Source: CBDFNC01 sp965249895 (GTDB taxonomy: Bacteria; Pseudomonadota; Gammaproteobacteria; Enterobacterales; CBDFNC01). Taken from it: 64,000 bases of DNA. Positions within the stretch are counted from its first letter, which is position 1. Each line of letters opens with the position of its first letter. Below are positions 35,278 to 43,633 of this stretch, one piece after another. Location of the stretch: contig CBDFNC010000005.1 of the NCBI GenBank assembly GCA_965249895.1, positions 2,294,001-2,358,000 of the forward strand. Reading direction: 5' to 3'. The notes below the pieces were generated by a model. It was not told the DNA's origin, did not search any database, and was given only the letters and a program-made list of their open reading frames with translations. Both the position numbers and the translations under genes were made by a program.

Positions 35278-35693
35278 TTTATCTCTGGGATAACGACGTC
35301 TGTATGCACTCGCACTAAAACAGTTGGGTCTTTTAGTTGGTACTTTCTGGCCAACCTGTGAACACCATCCAATATCCATTCTCGATCACAATAATAAATC
35401 AGGTCAATAGGGTAGCTAACATCACAGTTAACAACTCTTGCAAATTGGTGAGGTGACCTTAGGGCGTCCTCAACCACTTCCAACGGAGAGATATCGAACA
35501 ACATGCCTTGATTTGGCTTTGACGACCACAAAGGCAGGTTTAACAGGTAATCATACCGGGCTCTGGGAATTGCAATCGCAGTTTTTTCAAGCGCCCATAC
35601 TTTTCGTACATCCCAATTAAAAGGAAGGATATGCTCTTCGAGACTCTTTGGAACCATTTTGCTTATTTCAGCAACAGAACCTGAACTGGGCAT
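35271..35693 (-). CDS. Hypothetical protein with ParB-like DGxHR motif (cassette gene)
   Basis: 140 aa. The C-terminal half contains ILDGVHRLARKYQL, close to the DGxHRL motif of ParB/sulfiredoxin-fold nucleotidases and adaptor proteins, followed by a VLVRVH strand. The N-terminal half (FDISPLEVVEDALRSPHQFARV) is not recognised. The 3' end merges with an attC-like site and another attC end lies just upstream, so it is a complete cassette. Function unknown. Confidence 0.65.
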   Translation of the reverse strand: MPSSGSVAEISKMVPKSLEEHILPFNWDVRKVWALEKTAIAIPRARYDYLLNLPLWSSKPNQGMLFDISPLEVVEDALRSPHQFARVVNCDVSYPIDLIYYCDREWILDGVHRLARKYQLKDPTVLVRVHTDVVIPEIKC

Positions 35694-35697
35694 ATAA

Positions 35698-35786
35698 TGC
35701 TAACGCCTGTAATTTTGTTAGGGTGATACTTGCAAGCTACCGCGTGTCCGGCGCCGAAGGCACGAAATTAATTGATTTATTAGCCA
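35698..35786 (-). other. attC-like site
   Basis: Minus strand ends in GGCGTTAGCA next to the following gene and starts at the SDR stop codon region (GCTAATAAATC). The inner arms are poorly matched, so it is degenerate or has been altered. Confidence 0.4.
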
Positions 35787-36463
35787 TTCTTCTGAATTAA
35801 ATTAATGTCCCCCACCTCAACAGATTGAGACAAAGACAATACCCATTCTATTGCAGAGATTATGTCAGATATCGGTATCGGTGTTTGTTCGCTAAAACGG
35901 CCCTCTTGGATATCCATCAACACCTCCTCTGTCGCGACGTTGCCTGGATTAATAACGGTAAAACCAATACCTTCGTCTTTTAAGGCAAGACGTAGTGCCT
36001 GGATAGCTCCGCGCAGACCAAATTTACTTGCCGAGTAAGCAACTTGAGACGAAGCCCACTGGTCTACTCCCGACAGAGCCCCTAGATAAATAGCTCTAGG
36101 GTTTGATGCTAATGAAAGGTTTTTAACTATCCCTTTCGTAATTTCTATTGGCGCCACAAGATTGACAGACATGATATCGCGCGTTTCTTGCCCGCTGGTT
36201 TTTCGAAAATCAAATTCGTCCATAAAGCCGTACTCTTCCCACACACCACTTGAAAAGAGAAATGTATCAATTGGAGTTTGACCAATTTTAGTAAACAGAT
36301 GCTGTATACCATCAACTGTAGAAATATCGGCTTGAATCCATTCACATTCAATGGCTGGGCTTCGGGACACCCCAATAACGTCATGTCCAGAGTTTGAAAA
36401 GTGCTTTACTATCTCGGCGCCAATGCCACGGCTGGCGCCTACTACTAGAATCCTTTTCTTCAT
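35780..36463 (-). CDS. Short-chain dehydrogenase/reductase (cassette gene)
   Basis: 227 aa. Rossmann glycine motif GASRGIG at about residue 9, NAG-equivalent SSGVWE, catalytic Ser in GALSGVDQ and YSASK (Tyr and Lys), and INPGNV after the active site. NADP is suggested by VSRSP after strand 2. The substrate cannot be deduced. Bounded by attC-like sites, minus orientation. SDR genes are common cassette cargo. Confidence 0.9.
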   Translation of the reverse strand: MKKRILVVGASRGIGAEIVKHFSNSGHDVIGVSRSPAIECEWIQADISTVDGIQHLFTKIGQTPIDTFLFSSGVWEEYGFMDEFDFRKTSGQETRDIMSVNLVAPIEITKGIVKNLSLASNPRAIYLGALSGVDQWASSQVAYSASKFGLRGAIQALRLALKDEGIGFTVINPGNVATEEVLMDIQEGRFSEQTPIPISDIISAIEWVLSLSQSVEVGDINLIQKNG

Positions 36464-36488
36464 ATTCGCTATAAGTTTCCTTATTGAT

Positions 36489-36613
36489 GGCTAACGCTTA
36501 AAGCACGCACCCAATACCGGAGTTTGGGCGCGTGCGAGTATTTTGGCGCACAAAGCTCAAGTGGAGAGTATTGGGTCGCCGTGACTTTTTTTAGGCATTT
36601 TATTAAGTTGACC
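36489..36613 (-). other. attC-like site, long type
   Basis: Matching arms ACCCAATAC (36509-36517) and GTATTGGGT (36568-36576), terminal GCGTTAGCC on the minus strand, outer GTCAAC at the stop of the next gene. About 125 bp. Confidence 0.7.
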
Positions 36614-36932
36614 ACTTTGCCGCCAAACTATGCAATCGCGAATATATAAAGGGTAACGCAATCGAAAACAACAGCAGTATAACTGCCGATTTCTTACTCT
36701 GAGGCAAGCCTCGAAATAGCAAAGTAATAGAAACCAAGCCTGAAGCTAATAATAAAACTAAGAATATACACCCTAACAAAAATTCGATTATATCTGATAT
36801 TCCGTAAGGCTCACCTTCCCCTAGGTACATATGGGGATAGATTGCAGCACGAAAAACAAGCATAAAACAGAGAAACACTAGGCTTATGCTTGCCATCCAA
36901 ATAGCTGTCTTTGTACCAGTGGTGAGTTCCAT
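36603..36932 (-). CDS. Hypothetical membrane protein (cassette gene)
   Basis: 109 aa with three probable membrane segments (about 10-32, 48-70, 80-98). No family recognised. It starts right behind a GCCTAAC box (36939-36945) and ends in the attC-like site to its left. The first about 36 codons (36822-36930) are repeated at 37399-37507. Confidence 0.6.
   Translation of the reverse strand: MELTTGTKTAIWMASISLVFLCFMLVFRAAIYPHMYLGEGEPYGISDIIEFLLGCIFLVLLLASGLVSITLLFRGLPQSKKSAVILLLFSIALPFIYSRLHSLAAKWST
36822..36930. repeat. 109-bp direct repeat, copy A
   Basis: Near identical to 37399-37507; contains the beginning of the membrane-protein gene. Marks a broken duplicate of this cassette. Confidence 0.8.
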
Positions 36933-36938
36933 TCGTTT

Positions 36939-36945
36939 GCCTAAC
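36939..36945 (-). other. Isolated attC terminal box
   Basis: Minus-strand GTTAGGC, a perfect GTTRRRY box, just upstream of the membrane-protein gene; the rest of the attC has been replaced by unrelated sequence (36946-37390). Confidence 0.45.
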
Positions 36946-37182
36946 GCTTGTCCACCCCCAATTCTCTGGCTACTTTGTTCATATTAAAGGTCTCGTTAAT
37001 GAGCAAGACAGCCTTTAACCGAGTCAGAATACAGGCTGGGGTGGTGTAACATCGCAACATTGATAAAATAGTTGTAGTGATGTCATTTGCATATTGCGTA
37101 GGAAATAAGGTATTCATCGCCAACCAAATATAGTTAATATACTATATTTATGGTGTAATAGCTAATCAGCTTTGGGAAGACA

Positions 37183-37386
37183 ATGGGTTACAAAGTAAAA
37201 ATACAAAAAGTACAAAGACCGACTAATAAATCCTTTTACCTCAATATGCCAGCAGCGATTGCTGAAGCCTTAAGCATGGAGAAATGAGTGGACAATTGAA
37301 GATAAGAACACGCTGGTGCTTAAAAGGGTTAGCCCGCTAGAAATTAACGGCCGTACAAATAACGAGCAAATTTGCACGGACTTATG
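37183..37386 (+). pseudogene. AbrB-like small protein, frameshifted
   Basis: MGYKVKIQKVQRPTNKSFYL and PAAIAEALSMEK end at a TGA (37285); one base later the frame continues EWTIEDKNTLVLKRV, restoring an AbrB/MazE-like swapped-hairpin sequence. Small proteins of this kind often precede transposase genes; none is intact here. Too short for standard ORF calling. Confidence 0.45.
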
Positions 37387-37398
37387 ATCTCGGGTACT

Positions 37399-37507
37399 AG
37401 GTACATATGGGGATAGATTGCAGCACGAAAAACAAGCATAAAACAGAGAAACACTAGGCTTATGCTTGCCATCCAAATAGCTGTCTTTGTACCAGTGGTG
37501 AGTTCCA
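37399..37507. repeat. 109-bp direct repeat, copy B
   Basis: Copy of 36822-36930. It abuts the first half of an attC (37508-37541, minus strand GTTAACAAGCGCC), so a cassette junction was formed and then broken here. Confidence 0.8.
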
Positions 37508-37535
37508 CTGCCGGAGGTCCGATTACAGGCGCTTG

Positions 37536-38006
37536 TTAACCCTTGCTACGTGATTTAATGACTTTAACATCTAGAGGTTGACCAGGGTAAATGTATAAAT
37601 GATATTGATCATCTCCATCAAGACCATCTTCTGATATTGTGCCTAATCCTTTATAACACGCTAACACTTGATAATGGCCTGGCGATAACTTGATTCTTTG
37701 TGCATCAGGGAAGTAATCAGAACAACCGGCCACAACCAATTGGCCAGTTTCACATTCGATTGAAGATATTACCGCATGATCCCAATCATCTAAATTGATA
37801 GATGGTTCAGTTTCCCTGGCCTTTATGAAAACTTGAACATCCATATTTCTAACTGTGCCGATGCCAATGGCATAGTCACTCACAGTCAGTAAACGCTCTG
37901 TTGCTTCTTCAGACCAAGCATCACCAAGATCACCTTTTCCCGCTTCATCATCTTGTAAATAAAATTGATAATAATCGGCGAATAATTCTAATTCGAATTC
38001 TTCCAT
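37536..38006 (-). CDS. Hypothetical cassette protein
   Basis: 156 aa, acidic, no signal peptide or membrane segment. Visible features: EEFELELFADYYQFYLQDD start, AGCSDYFPDAQRIKLSPGHYQVLACYKGL and YHLYIYPGQPLDVKV, suggesting a beta-rich fold. Similar small proteins are frequent in cassette arrays and immunity-like loci but I do not recognise a named family. The TAA stop lies inside the attC start box GTTAACAAG and a complete attC-like site precedes the gene. Confidence 0.7.
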   Translation of the reverse strand: MEEFELELFADYYQFYLQDDEAGKGDLGDAWSEEATERLLTVSDYAIGIGTVRNMDVQVFIKARETEPSINLDDWDHAVISSIECETGQLVVAGCSDYFPDAQRIKLSPGHYQVLACYKGLGTISEDGLDGDDQYHLYIYPGQPLDVKVIKSRSKG

Positions 38007-38025
38007 ATCTCTCGACTCTTCCCCG

Positions 38026-38117
38026 GGTTAACGCCTTACTAAGCGGAAATTAATGGTTGGCTATTATCGCAAAGCGATGGCCAACTGTTAATTTTCCGTT
38101 TAAGCAACTTGTTGAAC
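38026..38117 (-). other. attC-like site at the 5' end of IS91-like copy 5
   Basis: Minus strand: GTTCAACAAG box, inner arms GTTGGCCATCGC / GCGATAATAGCCAAC, ending AGGCGTTAACC (GTTAACC fits the box). Copy 5 of the IS91-like element starts at its outer box. Confidence 0.78.
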
Positions 38118-38505
38118 GAAGCCGCTGTGCGGCAGGAAAAAACTCCTTCATCTCTACTTCTTATATACCCTGAATATCTTGGGGTGTAAGGAGTTACTGA
38201 TGAACAACGACGAACAAACCCGCTTTAATAAACGCTACCAACAATATCTTAATGAATTGACTTTACAAGGAAAAATCCCAAAAATAATCGAAATGTACAG
38301 TCACTATATCCGCCATATTGCTGAACACTTGGATACCTGTCCTGACCATCTATCCACTGAACAACTTAAGCACTATTTTATTACTCTGGTTGAAAAAAAT
38401 CATGGCGCTCGGTCAAGATTGCCCGCAATGCCATCCAGTTTTTCTATAACCATGTGCTGGAGCGACCCTGGGTCACTATCGTCAAGCCGCCTAAAATACA
38501 ACAAC
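38114..38505 (+). mobile_element. IS91-family element, copy 5 (5' fragment)
   Basis: GAACGAAGCCGCTGTGCGGC start and leader as in the other copies. The recombinase gene (ATG at 38200) is frameshifted by a one-base loss near 38395 and ends at about 38505. No transposase part remains. Confidence 0.82.
38200..38505 (+). pseudogene. IS91-linked tyrosine recombinase copy 5, 5' fragment
   Basis: About 100 codons of the N-terminal domain with substitutions (NKRYQQYLNEL, IPKIIEMY), then a frameshift relative to copy 2 in the GGTTGAAAA run. Not functional. Confidence 0.8.
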
Positions 38506-38545
38506 AAAAAGAAAAATGAGGCGCCACGCCTTGACTCAGCGGGAT

Positions 38546-38563
38546 CGTCCATATATGTCCTCA
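38546..38563. repeat. 18-bp inverted repeat, left
   Basis: CGTCCATATATGTCCTCA; its exact reverse complement is at 42315-42332. The pair encloses the histidine kinase, IS remnants and the binding-protein gene. Confidence 0.75.
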
Positions 38564-38699
38564 GTTTTTCTGGGGTTTAAACCCAGTAATGAAACAGAGG
38601 TGGATTTTGATATGCTGTGGCAGTGCTAACCGTCTAGATATTTTAACAATCCAGCTCACTCGATATCCGCCTTTTTATATTCTGGCAGTAGCCTGCATG

Positions 38700-40259
38700 C
38701 TAATCAGAGTTTGGAAATATTATTTTTATGGTAAGTCCTTGTCCCGGTGTGCTCCAAGCAGATATTTTGCCGTTTAAGGCTTGAGTAACAAGGTTATATA
38801 CAATGTGTGCACCCAGCCCTGTACCACCTTTATTGCGTATAGTGGTAAAAAAAGGCTCAAATAACATGGCCAAGTCCGATTCGTTCATGCCACAGCCATT
38901 ATCTTGGAAAATCAACTCAATGTGTTGGTTTTTCTGTGTTGCAGATAAGGTAATTTCACCTTGAACTTTGTTTTTAAAGCCATGGATTAACGAGTTATTG
39001 ACCAGATTAGTTAAAATTTGATTTAATACATCCACATTCATACGCACCTTAATGCTGTCGCTATAAATATGGATTTTATGTTGTTTGTTATTCAATTGGG
39101 CAGATAGACTGGCAATGATTTGATGCAAATAGGTATCTAGCTCTATTTGTTGAGTTTGATCAACCGTTTGGTTGACTGAGACTTTTTTAAAGCTGGATAC
39201 TAACTCGGCTGAACGATGCAAACTGCTTGTAAGTAACTCTGAACTTGGGCTCGCTCTTTCAAAAAAATTTTCGAACTTTTGGGTTGATAAATTTTTTTGC
39301 TGGTAGGACTGTTTTAATTCATCTATCAATTCATGTAAAAAACTTGCAGCTGTGATTCCTATCCCCAGCGGCGTATTAAGCTCGTGAGCGACGCCAGCCA
39401 CCAGCTTGCCCATAGAGGCCATTTTTTCTTTTTCTACCAGTTGTTGTTGAGATTGCTTCAGCTCTTGTAATGCAACACTTAGGTACTGATTGCTTTTATT
39501 TAGCTCAGATGTTCGTTCTGCAACCTTGGCTTCGAGTTGAGCATTCAACTGCATAATTTGAAAGATTAACTCGTTGGCAGAATCCACAATATAACCAAAT
39601 TCATCTTGAGTGTGTTTTTCATTATGTTCAATCAGGTTGTTATTGTCTGTTGTTGGATCAATATGCTGAAATTTTTTTGCCAACTCAACAAAAGGGGCGG
39701 TTAACATAATGTGAAAAAATACAAATAACACCATGGCTAATAATGTATTGCGGGCAAAACCGCCTAAAAAAGTGTAGATGGCTCGGCCATAAAATGGTTT
39801 AAGCAACTCATCATTATCTATGGTCAGTTTTAGCTCGCCTACAGATTGTGTTTGTTGGTTGGTAAGAAAGCTCTGTCCAAGTGGTAGGTTATATTGTTTG
39901 GTTGATTGAGAAACCCAATCGGTAATAAAGCGGGTGTTGCTGGGTTTTAAGGGGATTAAACTCTCAGACATCACTTGTTGACGATCATTTAATATTTGCA
40001 CATGGTGTAAGAAGTTAAATTTTTTAAACCCTTGTACTAACTGTTCAGTTGCACTTTGATCCAATAAATAAACAGCTCGATCGGCAGGCGACGCAATCAA
40101 GGCAAGCATGCTTTTTATTTCTTGATCAACTTGTTTTTGGTGTTGTAAAAAGTCTGTCATAACTTGGCCGAGACTCACAATCAAGCCCAAAATGAGCGCA
40201 AGCATCATGGAGTTGCGAGCCAATTTGAAGGATATTGTTTGAAATGGTTTTATGCCCAT
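38700..40259 (-). CDS. Membrane sensor histidine kinase
   Basis: 519 aa. Membrane segments at about 15-35 and 168-190 flank a periplasmic sensor domain (about 36-167); then HAMP-like region, coiled coil (LEAKVAERTSELNKSNQYL) and kinase core. H-box GVAHELNTPLG, N-box NQILTNLVNNSLIHG, G1 DNGCGM, and GLGAHIVYNLV are intact. There is no response regulator next to it; the only receiver-only protein in the window is at 52805, too far to pair with confidence. The extracellular solute-binding gene downstream at 41361 could be its sensor partner. Confidence 0.92.
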   Translation of the reverse strand: MGIKPFQTISFKLARNSMMLALILGLIVSLGQVMTDFLQHQKQVDQEIKSMLALIASPADRAVYLLDQSATEQLVQGFKKFNFLHHVQILNDRQQVMSESLIPLKPSNTRFITDWVSQSTKQYNLPLGQSFLTNQQTQSVGELKLTIDNDELLKPFYGRAIYTFLGGFARNTLLAMVLFVFFHIMLTAPFVELAKKFQHIDPTTDNNNLIEHNEKHTQDEFGYIVDSANELIFQIMQLNAQLEAKVAERTSELNKSNQYLSVALQELKQSQQQLVEKEKMASMGKLVAGVAHELNTPLGIGITAASFLHELIDELKQSYQQKNLSTQKFENFFERASPSSELLTSSLHRSAELVSSFKKVSVNQTVDQTQQIELDTYLHQIIASLSAQLNNKQHKIHIYSDSIKVRMNVDVLNQILTNLVNNSLIHGFKNKVQGEITLSATQKNQHIELIFQDNGCGMNESDLAMLFEPFFTTIRNKGGTGLGAHIVYNLVTQALNGKISAWSTPGQGLTIKIIFPNSD

Positions 40260-40384
40260 CTGTCCGCCAGTGAACAGTCAAAGCTGATTTTCAGTCTAGT
40301 TTAATCATTGGATAAAACAGTCATTTCAGTTGAAAATGCCTAGATTTAGTCTTCTTTAGTGTATTTATCTAGGGCGTATTCTCA

Positions 40385-40700
40385 TTTAGGCCAGATCATC
40401 ACATCCACAAGATGCTACATCGCCTGATATGTGCAGGCTAGCTTCTCATACCGGGTCGCAATTCGTCTGTACAGCTTTAATTTCTGGAACAATCGCTCGA
40501 CTAGGTTGCGCTCTTTATAGGTGTCTCGATCATAGTCTCGTTGGTCGAGGCGGTTTCTCCTAAGGGGAATCACGGCTTGGGCGGACTACTCTTGAATCTT
40601 TTCTAAAAAAGCATTCGAATCATACCCTCGGTCTGCGAGTACATAACTTGCTTGAAGCCGTCTATTAATGTATCTGTCATTGCATATTCTGATGCTTTCC
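40385..40700 (-). pseudogene. IS5-family transposase fragment
   Basis: The minus-strand frame shows YVLADRGYDS, an internal stop or frameshift, VIPLRRNRLDQRDYD, YKERNLVERLFQKLKLYRRIATRYEKLACTYQAM: the C-terminal half of IS5/IS427-type transposases, including the Y-(2)-R-(3)-E region. The 5' part is lost beyond about 40700. Remnant only. Confidence 0.6.
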
Positions 40701-40938
40701 CTGGGCTGTAGATGGTTACCAAAAACTGCAACAATTTGATTATGCATAGTATTTTTTAGCTAATTGCCAAGTCGTCGAGGATCAATCGGGCAAGGAATTA
40801 GATGACCTGATGCCTTGGATGGTGAATTTGTCCAAAAATAAGCATCAAGGTAGGGTTTAGAGACGCTTACAAAGCGCTGTGCCATTAAGCAACCTACAGA
40901 GTATTTGAAGATTGTTTCTAACAAAAAACCTACCAATC

Positions 40939-41260
40939 AGGCATCACTACTGTCCGGTTTAACTTTAAGCAACCAGAAAGGAGCCTTAAATGGATCAAAC
41001 AAAACCTGAAAATTAAGCAACGTTATGGCATCAATGAAAACGCCGTTAAGTTGCAAGTATTAGTGCCTATGATCAGTTATTTATTGTTTCGATTGTTGCA
41101 AGAATCGGGTAAATCGTCTCTCTCCTTACTGCACATAATGCAACGGCTGAGCATTGGGCTTATTCGACGGAGGCGGATCGAATAATTACTTATAACTCGG
41201 CCCCAAAAAGATCCAAAAGCCCTAATATGATGAATTTAAATCGGACAGCAGTGATGCGAA
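40939..41260 (+). mobile_element. IS4-family element, internally deleted
   Basis: Inverted ends GCATCACTRCTGTCCGRTTTAA at 40939-40960 and, complementary, about 41238-41260. Between them only the C-terminal part of a transposase frame remains (LKIKQRYGINENAVKLQVL and LLFRLLQESG, 40978-41188), typical of IS4-group transposases. About 320 bp, resembling a deletion derivative that could be moved in trans. Confidence 0.5.
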
Positions 41261-41360
41261 AGACATGCCCAACTATACTGTATATATATTAGACACCCTA
41301 CTTTTTTGATAACTACCAAACCATTCTCTATATTTATATTTAGAATAAGTGAGGTTATTT

Positions 41361-42179
41361 ATGCTAAATAGATTTTTATTACTTATCGTTATTACTCTAA
41401 CTAGTTATTTCGTGTCCTCTAGTGAGCCTACAGTTATTACTATGGGATATAAGACCACTCAAAAACTCCCTTATATTAACCGATCTCCAGACAATGGTGG
41501 ACTATATTACGAGCTTTATAGTGAAGCAGCTAAAAGAATAGATGCAAAGCTTAAAATTGTTCGAATGCCAAAAGCAAGAATATTGGCTGGGATTGAAGAA
41601 GGTTCTATTGATTTCTATCCAGCATTTTCCTTTACAAAAGAACGAGCTAAATTTGGTTTTTGGTTGAACTATGGGGTAAAAGGTCGGGATCTTATTATGA
41701 CTAGGGATGATTTCCCTGATATAAACTCTCATAAAGACCTAAATGGGTTAGTATATCTAGTTGCACTTGGTAATACTAATTACTTTGAGAATGTGGATTT
41801 TAGTGGAGTTAAGTTTTTAGAAACAGCAGAACTTGACTTAGAGAGGGCGGTTAAGTTGATCCTTTCTAATAGGGCTGACTTTTATGTATATGAAGAGGAT
41901 GCATTAAAATACTATATTAAGTCGTCAAAAATAAAAGGTATTAAACTGCACAGAGGATTTGAGATAAGATCCTACTGGTACTATGCTGGCTTCTCAAGAA
42001 ACTCACCTCTATATAAAGGCTACCTAAACCCGAACTTTGACGAGTTAAAGGAAGAAGGGCCAGAAAATTTTCGACATGAGCTAGCAGAAGGATCAGTCCT
42101 ATATAGATTTAGGGAAGCTTTGATGGATATGAGTAGAGAGGGTTATACAAGCAAACTATATAAGAAATACCTAGAGTAG
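41361..42179 (+). CDS. Extracellular solute-binding protein family 3
   Basis: 272 aa from ATG 41361 with GTGAGG six bases ahead; an earlier GTG frame start at 41349 would overlap that ribosome site. Signal peptide MLNRFLLLIVITLTSYFVSSS. The mature part resembles amino-acid-type binding proteins (GLYYELYSEAAKRIDAKLKI, RMPKARILAGIEEGSIDFYPAF, terminal LYRFREAL). No permease genes accompany it, as with the related gene at 46849, so it may be a sensor input for a kinase, possibly the one at 38700. Ligand unknown. Confidence 0.85.
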   Translation: MLNRFLLLIVITLTSYFVSSSEPTVITMGYKTTQKLPYINRSPDNGGLYYELYSEAAKRIDAKLKIVRMPKARILAGIEEGSIDFYPAFSFTKERAKFGFWLNYGVKGRDLIMTRDDFPDINSHKDLNGLVYLVALGNTNYFENVDFSGVKFLETAELDLERAVKLILSNRADFYVYEEDALKYYIKSSKIKGIKLHRGFEIRSYWYYAGFSRNSPLYKGYLNPNFDELKEEGPENFRHELAEGSVLYRFREALMDMSREGYTSKLYKKYLE

Positions 42180-42266
42180 TTCTAAACTATACCATGGGAG
42201 TGGTTCAAAAAGGTATGAATGGGGATATGCTGCGCTATCCACCCCCCTACTCCGCTCATCTGTAGG

Positions 42267-42301
42267 CCCGAAAAAGTTTGCAATCGCAAACTGTCTTCGG
42301 G
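42267..42301 (+). terminator. Hairpin downstream of binding-protein gene
   Basis: Two nested stems, CCCGAA/TTCGGG (outer) and AGTTTGC/GCAAACT (inner, 42275-42281 with 42286-42292). No T-run follows, so termination efficiency is uncertain. Confidence 0.4.
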
Positions 42302-42314
42302 AATATGAATGATT

Positions 42315-42332
42315 TGAGGACATATATGGACG
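42315..42332. repeat. 18-bp inverted repeat, right
   Basis: TGAGGACATATATGGACG, exact reverse complement of 38546-38563. Confidence 0.75.
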
Positions 42333-42344
42333 AATTATTGTTAT

Positions 42345-42960
42345 TACGGCCTCTCCTTGTTAGTTACACAGGAAACCGGGACATCCATCACTTTCACCCC
42401 TCAGTTTAAGCCCCATTTCCGTTACCACAAGATTTTGGATATCCCTGTTATTCCTTTTTCCCAAGGACGGTGTTGCGCAGTAGATGTTGATTTGACTAAG
42501 TTCTTTGACCGAGTCGACATGACTTATAGCCGCCCCGTTAGGCTACTTACCAACCATAGCTGGAGAGTTTTGATGAGCTGCCTGCTCTTCAAAAATCAGC
42601 CAATAATTACGTGGCTGGATAAGTTACCTTGGCATCGCTAATTGTTATCAACTCTATGTTGAATTCGGTTATTGGAACAGACGCAGAGTTCGAATGGCTT
42701 ATTGGCGGCATTGGCATAAGCCCAGAATTAAGCTAAAAAACCCGATAAACCTGGGAGTTTTCAGTTCAGTCAGAAGTTGTGTGTGGCTTCACCAGCAAAG
42801 GTCCATGTCGAAGCGAGAAAGCACCTGCATTCAACAGGAATTATCCAATGCTTACTTAAAGCTCAGGGGTTGGTTGAGCTACAAGATAAATTGAGTTTCA
42901 CTAATCTGTGTGCCCCCTGTACGGAGGCGAGGGTCCTACGTTTTGGTGCAGAGGTTGTAA
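42345..42960 (+). pseudogene. Group II intron reverse transcriptase remnant
   Basis: Fragments in several frames match an intron-encoded protein: VDVDLTKFFDRVDM (RT motif with FFDRV) at about 42485, then after stops NRRRVRMAYWRHWHKPR and LSNAYLKLRGWLSY, the usual maturase/X-domain end. Large internal deletion and frameshifts. It begins just after CCTTGTTAGTTA, the same sequence found at the IS91-like 3' attC-like ends, as expected for an intron that inserted at an attC site. Confidence 0.7.
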
Positions 42961-43004
42961 GGGTTAGAGACCTTCGGCTAGCCGAATAGGGCTGCTTTCT
43001 TAAT

Positions 43005-43610
43005 CTATGGCCGTTTAAAATTCTCTCGATCACGCTCAACTTTACTTCTAATTAAGCAGCCCTCAGCATGATCGTTGATTAACCCCATGGCCTGCATAAA
43101 GGCATACACTGTTGTCGGACCAAGGAACTTCCAACCCATGTTTTTTAATGCCTTGGATAAGGCCACGGATTCAGCCGATGTCGATGCAGTTTGTGGTGCC
43201 GCCAGATTGTTGGCTTTAGGTTCGTAACGCCAGAAGAAAGCCGCCAGTGATCCTTCCTTCTTTACCAGCTCATGGGCGCGCTTGGCGTTATTAATCACGG
43301 CTTCGATTTTACCACGATGACGTACTATGCCTTCATCTTGCAGCAAGCGCTCGACATCCTGCTCGGTGAAGCAGCCGACCTTTTTGAAATCGAAATTCTG
43401 AAAGGCCGAACGGAAATTTTCACGCTTAGCCAGAATGGTGCGCCAGCTTAAACCAGACTGGAAACTTTCCAGACACAGCTTTTCAAACAAGCGCTGATCA
43501 TCATCCACCGGGAAGCCCCACTCCTTATCGTGATAATCAAGAAATTCCGGTGCACCACCACACCAGCGACAACGGGCTTTACCATCCGGGGCGATAAAAG
43601 GCTCACTCAT
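43005..43610 (-). CDS. tag: DNA-3-methyladenine glycosylase I
   Basis: 201 aa. Removes 3-methyladenine from alkylated DNA in base-excision repair. Family features: CRWCGGAPEFLDYHDKEWG with zinc-binding Cys and His, LFEKLCLESFQSGLSW, LILAKRENFR-like stretch, FLGPTTVYAFMQAMGLINDH and the C-terminal zinc-ligand HAEGC. Full length for the family. Last gene of a four-gene minus-strand operon (nemA, tetR, yciI, tag; gaps 15, 39 and 23 bp), a plausible response to electrophile or alkylation stress. Confidence 0.95.
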   Translation of the reverse strand: MSEPFIAPDGKARCRWCGGAPEFLDYHDKEWGFPVDDDQRLFEKLCLESFQSGLSWRTILAKRENFRSAFQNFDFKKVGCFTEQDVERLLQDEGIVRHRGKIEAVINNAKRAHELVKKEGSLAAFFWRYEPKANNLAAPQTASTSAESVALSKALKNMGWKFLGPTTVYAFMQAMGLINDHAEGCLIRSKVERDRENFKRP

Positions 43611-43633
43611 GCATTACTCCTTATAAAACCGTG

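Noticed and set aside
36941..37123. Small minus-strand frame with LKAVLLINETFNMNKVARELGV
   Set aside because: Looks like an HTH fragment of a transposase, but it is short, ends in the cassette junction and lacks a ribosome site; not strong enough to list as a gene.
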